NCBI GenBank assembly: GCA_000431015.1
Contig: HF986027.1
Span: 13,148-66,029, forward strand
Direction: 5' to 3'
From: Alistipes sp. CAG:514
GTDB taxonomy: Bacteria; Bacteroidota; Bacteroidia; Bacteroidales; UBA932
DNA length: 52,882 nt
Shown: positions 50,431 through 52,882 of the stretch, in pieces
How positions within the stretch are numbered: the stretch's first letter is position 1
How the letters are laid out: every line of letters starts with the position of its first letter
Made by a program: the position numbers and the translations under genes
Notes under the pieces: generated by a model
Told to the model about the DNA's origin: nothing
Database searches by the model: none
What the model saw: only the letters and a program-made list of their open reading frames with translations

Positions 50431-50907
50431 ATGAAAAGTAAACTTGAAAGGCAAAGAATCATCCGAGAGGTCATCAAGGACAATAGGGTGTCTAATCAGG
50501 AGGAGCTGTCAGGCCTTCTTGAGGAGAAGGGACTGAGCGTCGCGCAGGCGACATTGTCCAGAGACATCAGAGAGCTGAGCATCACGAAGATCCATGACGG
50601 TACCAGCTACCGCTACAGCCTTCCCCAACCCGGCATGCTGAGAAGTTCCCTGCGTGACTCGTCGATGACGTCTGACAGCATAGACAGCCTGGAGTTTTCC
50701 GGCTCGCTGGCTGTGCTCAAGACCAGACCGGGACATTCCGGCATGATCGCCTCCATCATTGACGAGGGGCATCTTCCGGAAGTGCTCGGCACGCTGGCGG
50801 GAGATGACACCATTCTGATGGTGCTGCGGGAGGGCTACACGCACGACGAGGTGGCACTGTCACTTTCCGGAATATTCAAAGGCATTGGTGGAAAAAGAAT
50901 TAACTAA
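50431..50907 (+). CDS. argR: Arginine repressor
   Basis: Hexameric arginine-responsive regulator. 158 residues from ATG 50431; the frame is open further up but the extra 32 residues are promoter DNA. The N-terminal winged helix holds RIIREVIKDNRVSNQEELSG and VAQATLSRDIRELSITKI (the ArgR recognition helix TLSRDIREL); the C-terminal core has TRPGHSGMIASIIDEGHLPE and VLGTLAGDDTILMVLREGYT with the arginine-binding GDDTI motif. It leads a tight cluster with the GNAT and argG genes, which it presumably controls together with itself. Confidence 0.95.
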   Translation: MKSKLERQRIIREVIKDNRVSNQEELSGLLEEKGLSVAQATLSRDIRELSITKIHDGTSYRYSLPQPGMLRSSLRDSSMTSDSIDSLEFSGSLAVLKTRPGHSGMIASIIDEGHLPEVLGTLAGDDTILMVLREGYTHDEVALSLSGIFKGIGGKRIN

Positions 50908-50931
50908 GCGCTTTAACGAACTTTACAAAAG

Positions 50932-51555
50932 ATGACGCAGGACGACGAATTGACTGTGGAGGTCGCTTCGGAGAAGCACCTCATTTATGTCGATGAGATT
51001 CTGAACACGATCGAGGAGGCCGCGAAGGTCAGGGGTACCGGCATTGCGAAGAGGAAGCCGGAGTATCTGGCGCAGAAGATCAGGGAAGCCAAGGCGGTGA
51101 TCGCTCTGAAGGGTGATCGGTTCGCCGGCTTCAGCTACATTGAGACCTGGGAACACAAACGGTACGTGACCACATCCGGACTCATCGTGCATCCGGATTT
51201 CCGTGGCCTTGGCCTTGCCAAGAGAATCAAGGACTTGACCTTCTCGTTGGCGCGTACACGCTGGCCTCACGCGAAGATATTCAGCCTCACAAGCGGCGCC
51301 GCCGTGATGACGATGAACACCCAGCTTGGCTACAAGCCGGTGACCTTCGCCGAACTCACCAGCGACGAGGCTTTTTGGCGAGGCTGCGATGGATGCGTCA
51401 ACGTGGATGTGCTGAAGCGCACAGACAGGAAGTACTGCATCTGCACGGGGATGCTCTTCGATCCGGAGGAGCATCTGCCGGCCAAGATTCCTCAGGACGT
51501 GCTGGAGCGCATCCACAGGATCGACGAGGCTGCGAAAGACAACAAAACGAACTGA
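50932..51555 (+). CDS. GNAT acyltransferase of the arginine cluster, candidate N-acylglutamate synthase
   Basis: 207 residues, single GNAT domain with acyl-CoA motif GLIVHPDFRGLGLAKRIKDL (V-H-P-x-x-R-G-x-G-x-A). N-terminal part KRKPEYLAQKIREAKAVIAL and C-terminal extension (GCDGCVNVDVLKRTDRKYCI, CTGMLFDPEEH) are typical for a Bacteroidota family that sits between argR and argG. Bacteroides make arginine through N-succinylated intermediates, and this family is the best candidate for the first step, acylation of glutamate, replacing a classical ArgA; I state this as inference from context and my recall of work on Bacteroides. 24 nt after argR and 5 nt before argG. All GNAT motifs intact. Confidence 0.78.
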   Translation: MTQDDELTVEVASEKHLIYVDEILNTIEEAAKVRGTGIAKRKPEYLAQKIREAKAVIALKGDRFAGFSYIETWEHKRYVTTSGLIVHPDFRGLGLAKRIKDLTFSLARTRWPHAKIFSLTSGAAVMTMNTQLGYKPVTFAELTSDEAFWRGCDGCVNVDVLKRTDRKYCICTGMLFDPEEHLPAKIPQDVLERIHRIDEAAKDNKTN

Positions 51556-51560
51556 TCAAT

Positions 51561-52781
51561 ATGCAAAAGAAAAAAGTTGTGGTCGCCTTCAGTGGCGGCC
51601 TGGACACATCATTCACGGTGATGTATCTGGCCAAGGAAAAGGGCTATGAGGTTTACGCCGCGTGCGCCGACACCGGCGGATTCAGCGCCGAACAGCTGAA
51701 AGACAATGAGAAGCATGCCTACGAACTGGGTGCGAAGGAATATGTCACCCTTGATGTGACCAAGGAATATTACGACAAGAGTCTCCGTTATATGATCTTC
51801 GGCAATGTGCTGAGGAACGGTACATATCCGATCTCGGTCTCTTCCGAGAGGATATTCCAGGCTATGGCCATCGCCCGCTACGCGAAAGCGATTGGCGCTG
51901 ACGCCATCGCCCACGGTTCGACTGGCGCCGGCAACGATCAGGTCCGTTTTGACATGACTTTCCTTGTGATGGCTCCCGGAATAGAGATCATCACCTTGAC
52001 AAGGGATATGGCTCTGACCCGCCAGTTTGAGGTTGATTACCTTAATGAGCACGGCTTCAAGGCTGATTTCAAGAAACTTAAATATTCCTACAACGTCGGC
52101 CTTTGGGGTACATCCATCTGTGGCGGCGAGATTTTGGACTCCACTCAGGGGCTTCCGGAGGAGGCTTATCTGAAGCAGATTACGAAGGACGGCTCCGAGA
52201 CCATAGAGATCGAGTTCGAGAAAGGGGAGATCGCAGCTGTCAACGGCAAGAAGTTCACTGACAAAGTCGCTGCCATTCAGGAGATTGAATCGATAGCCGC
52301 TCCTTACGGCATCGGGCGCGACATGCACGTGGGGGACACCATCATCGGCATCAAGGGTCGTGTCGGCTTTGAGGCCGCCGCTCCGATGCTGATCATCGCC
52401 GCCCACAAGTTCCTGGAGAAATTCACCCTCAGCAAGTGGCAGCAGTACTGGAAGGATCAGGTTGCCAACTGGTACGGTATGTTCCTGCATGAGAGTCAGT
52501 ACCTTGAGCCTGTGATGAGGGACATCGAGGCGATGCTGGAGAGCAGCCAGAGGAACGTGACCGGCAAGGTGACGATGGAACTTCGTCCATGGTCGTTCTC
52601 GACCGTCGGTGTGGATTCCCCTTGCGACCTTGTCAAGACCAAGTTCGGTGAATATGGCGAGATGCAGAAAGGCTGGACCAGTGAGGACGCCAAGGGCTTC
52701 ATTAAGGTGACTTCCACCCCTCTGCGTGTTTACTACACCGCCCACAAGGACGAAGGAGAACAGCTTGAAAAGGAATTGTAG
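51561..52781 (+). CDS. argG: Argininosuccinate synthase
   Basis: Joins citrulline and aspartate with ATP to form argininosuccinate. 406 residues from ATG 51561; the frame extends upstream inside the GNAT gene but that part is not protein-like. The N-terminal PP-loop VVVAFSGGLDTSFTVMYLAK, STGAGNDQVRFDMTF (citrulline/aspartate binding), and C-terminal TGKVTMELRPWSFSTVG are present. Type follows the shorter argG group of Bacteroidota. Third gene of the argR cluster; further arg genes would be expected beyond the window edge. Confidence 0.97.
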   Translation: MQKKKVVVAFSGGLDTSFTVMYLAKEKGYEVYAACADTGGFSAEQLKDNEKHAYELGAKEYVTLDVTKEYYDKSLRYMIFGNVLRNGTYPISVSSERIFQAMAIARYAKAIGADAIAHGSTGAGNDQVRFDMTFLVMAPGIEIITLTRDMALTRQFEVDYLNEHGFKADFKKLKYSYNVGLWGTSICGGEILDSTQGLPEEAYLKQITKDGSETIEIEFEKGEIAAVNGKKFTDKVAAIQEIESIAAPYGIGRDMHVGDTIIGIKGRVGFEAAAPMLIIAAHKFLEKFTLSKWQQYWKDQVANWYGMFLHESQYLEPVMRDIEAMLESSQRNVTGKVTMELRPWSFSTVGVDSPCDLVKTKFGEYGEMQKGWTSEDAKGFIKVTSTPLRVYYTAHKDEGEQLEKEL

Positions 52782-52820
52782 ATTATAGTGTTTATCTTAG
52801 TCGCGGAAGAAACCCTTTGA

Positions 52821-52863
52821 GCCACGAAGTGGCGAAGGTAAGTCCCTCCCCCGAGGGGAGGGA
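52821..52863 (+). terminator. Double hairpin after argG, possible edge of a dispersed repeat
   Basis: GCCAC-GAA-GTGGC (52821-52833) is followed by TCCCTCCCC-CGA-GGGGAGGGA (52843-52863), a perfect 9-bp stem, then TTTAGGG. It could be the terminator of the arg cluster, and the style of sequence is that of intergenic repeats seen in many Bacteroidota; the window ends too soon to tell. Confidence 0.55.
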
Positions 52864-52882
52864 TTTAGGGTAGGGGTAACGT

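Overview
The window looks like a chromosomal segment of a Bacteroidales bacterium (Bacteroidota), mid-range GC with AT-rich intergenic DNA. The signs are two SusC/SusD loci, Bacteroidota-type promoters (-33 TTTG, -7 TAnnTTTG), a Bacteroidota-type Lon N-terminus, a 29-residue basic mS38-like gene, and many SpII lipoproteins with little Shine-Dalgarno use. I cannot name a genus. No rRNA, tRNA or CRISPR array is visible.

Layout. 1-9.5 kb is housekeeping: the 3' part of lnt, rng, the mS38-like gene and HU on the minus strand, then lon, ung, coaD, a double-CxxC thioredoxin-like protein and a 2-hydroxyacid dehydrogenase. 9.5-15.2 kb holds rpsO and pnp (minus), and between pnp and the dehydrogenase lies a small island: a TlpA-like lipoprotein and a broken hsdM, flanked by a direct repeat of the pnp 3' end. 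15.3-24.6 kb is a minus-strand SusC/SusD operon headed by two paralogous Ig-like/FISUMP-like lipoproteins. 24.9-29 kb carries yicC, two decayed gene ends fused head to head, an exported endonuclease/exonuclease/phosphatase-fold protein, a 51-bp in-frame tandem repeat and rmuC. 29.3-30 kb is a HigBA toxin-antitoxin pair. 30-45.6 kb is a divergent carbohydrate locus: a sugar porter and a DUF4434 protein leftward; SusC, SusD, a DUF5018-like lipoprotein, a GHL10-type putative glycosidase, a BACON-repeat lipoprotein, an N-acylglucosamine 2-epimerase-like protein and an exported flavoprotein rightward. 45.6-52.8 kb holds guaA, a His-rich small protein, a TonB receptor enclosed by a 159-bp inverted repeat pair, then argR, a GNAT acyltransferase and argG.

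How the parts work together. The second SusCD locus reads as one import-and-convert pathway: capture and uptake at the outer membrane, periplasmic processing by the DUF4434, GHL10 and flavoprotein enzymes, inner-membrane import by the MFS porter and sugar epimerisation. No classical glycosidase family is evident, so the substrate is open. The His-rich protein and TonB receptor plausibly form a metal-uptake pair. argR-GNAT-argG is an arginine biosynthesis cluster, with the GNAT a candidate for the first acylation step.

Most unusual signals: (1) a 159-bp palindromic, MITE-like repeat, two full copies in inverted orientation around the TonB receptor and a partial copy 39 kb away, with a hairpin that covaries between copies; (2) the pnp-tail direct repeat around the tlpA/hsdM island; (3) strong over-representation of the hexamer GAATAT/ATATTC in all reading frames, on both strands and in intergenic DNA; (4) fusion of two truncated divergent genes; (5) a 51-bp in-frame VNTR; (6) a perfect 7-1-7 palindrome over the lon promoter.
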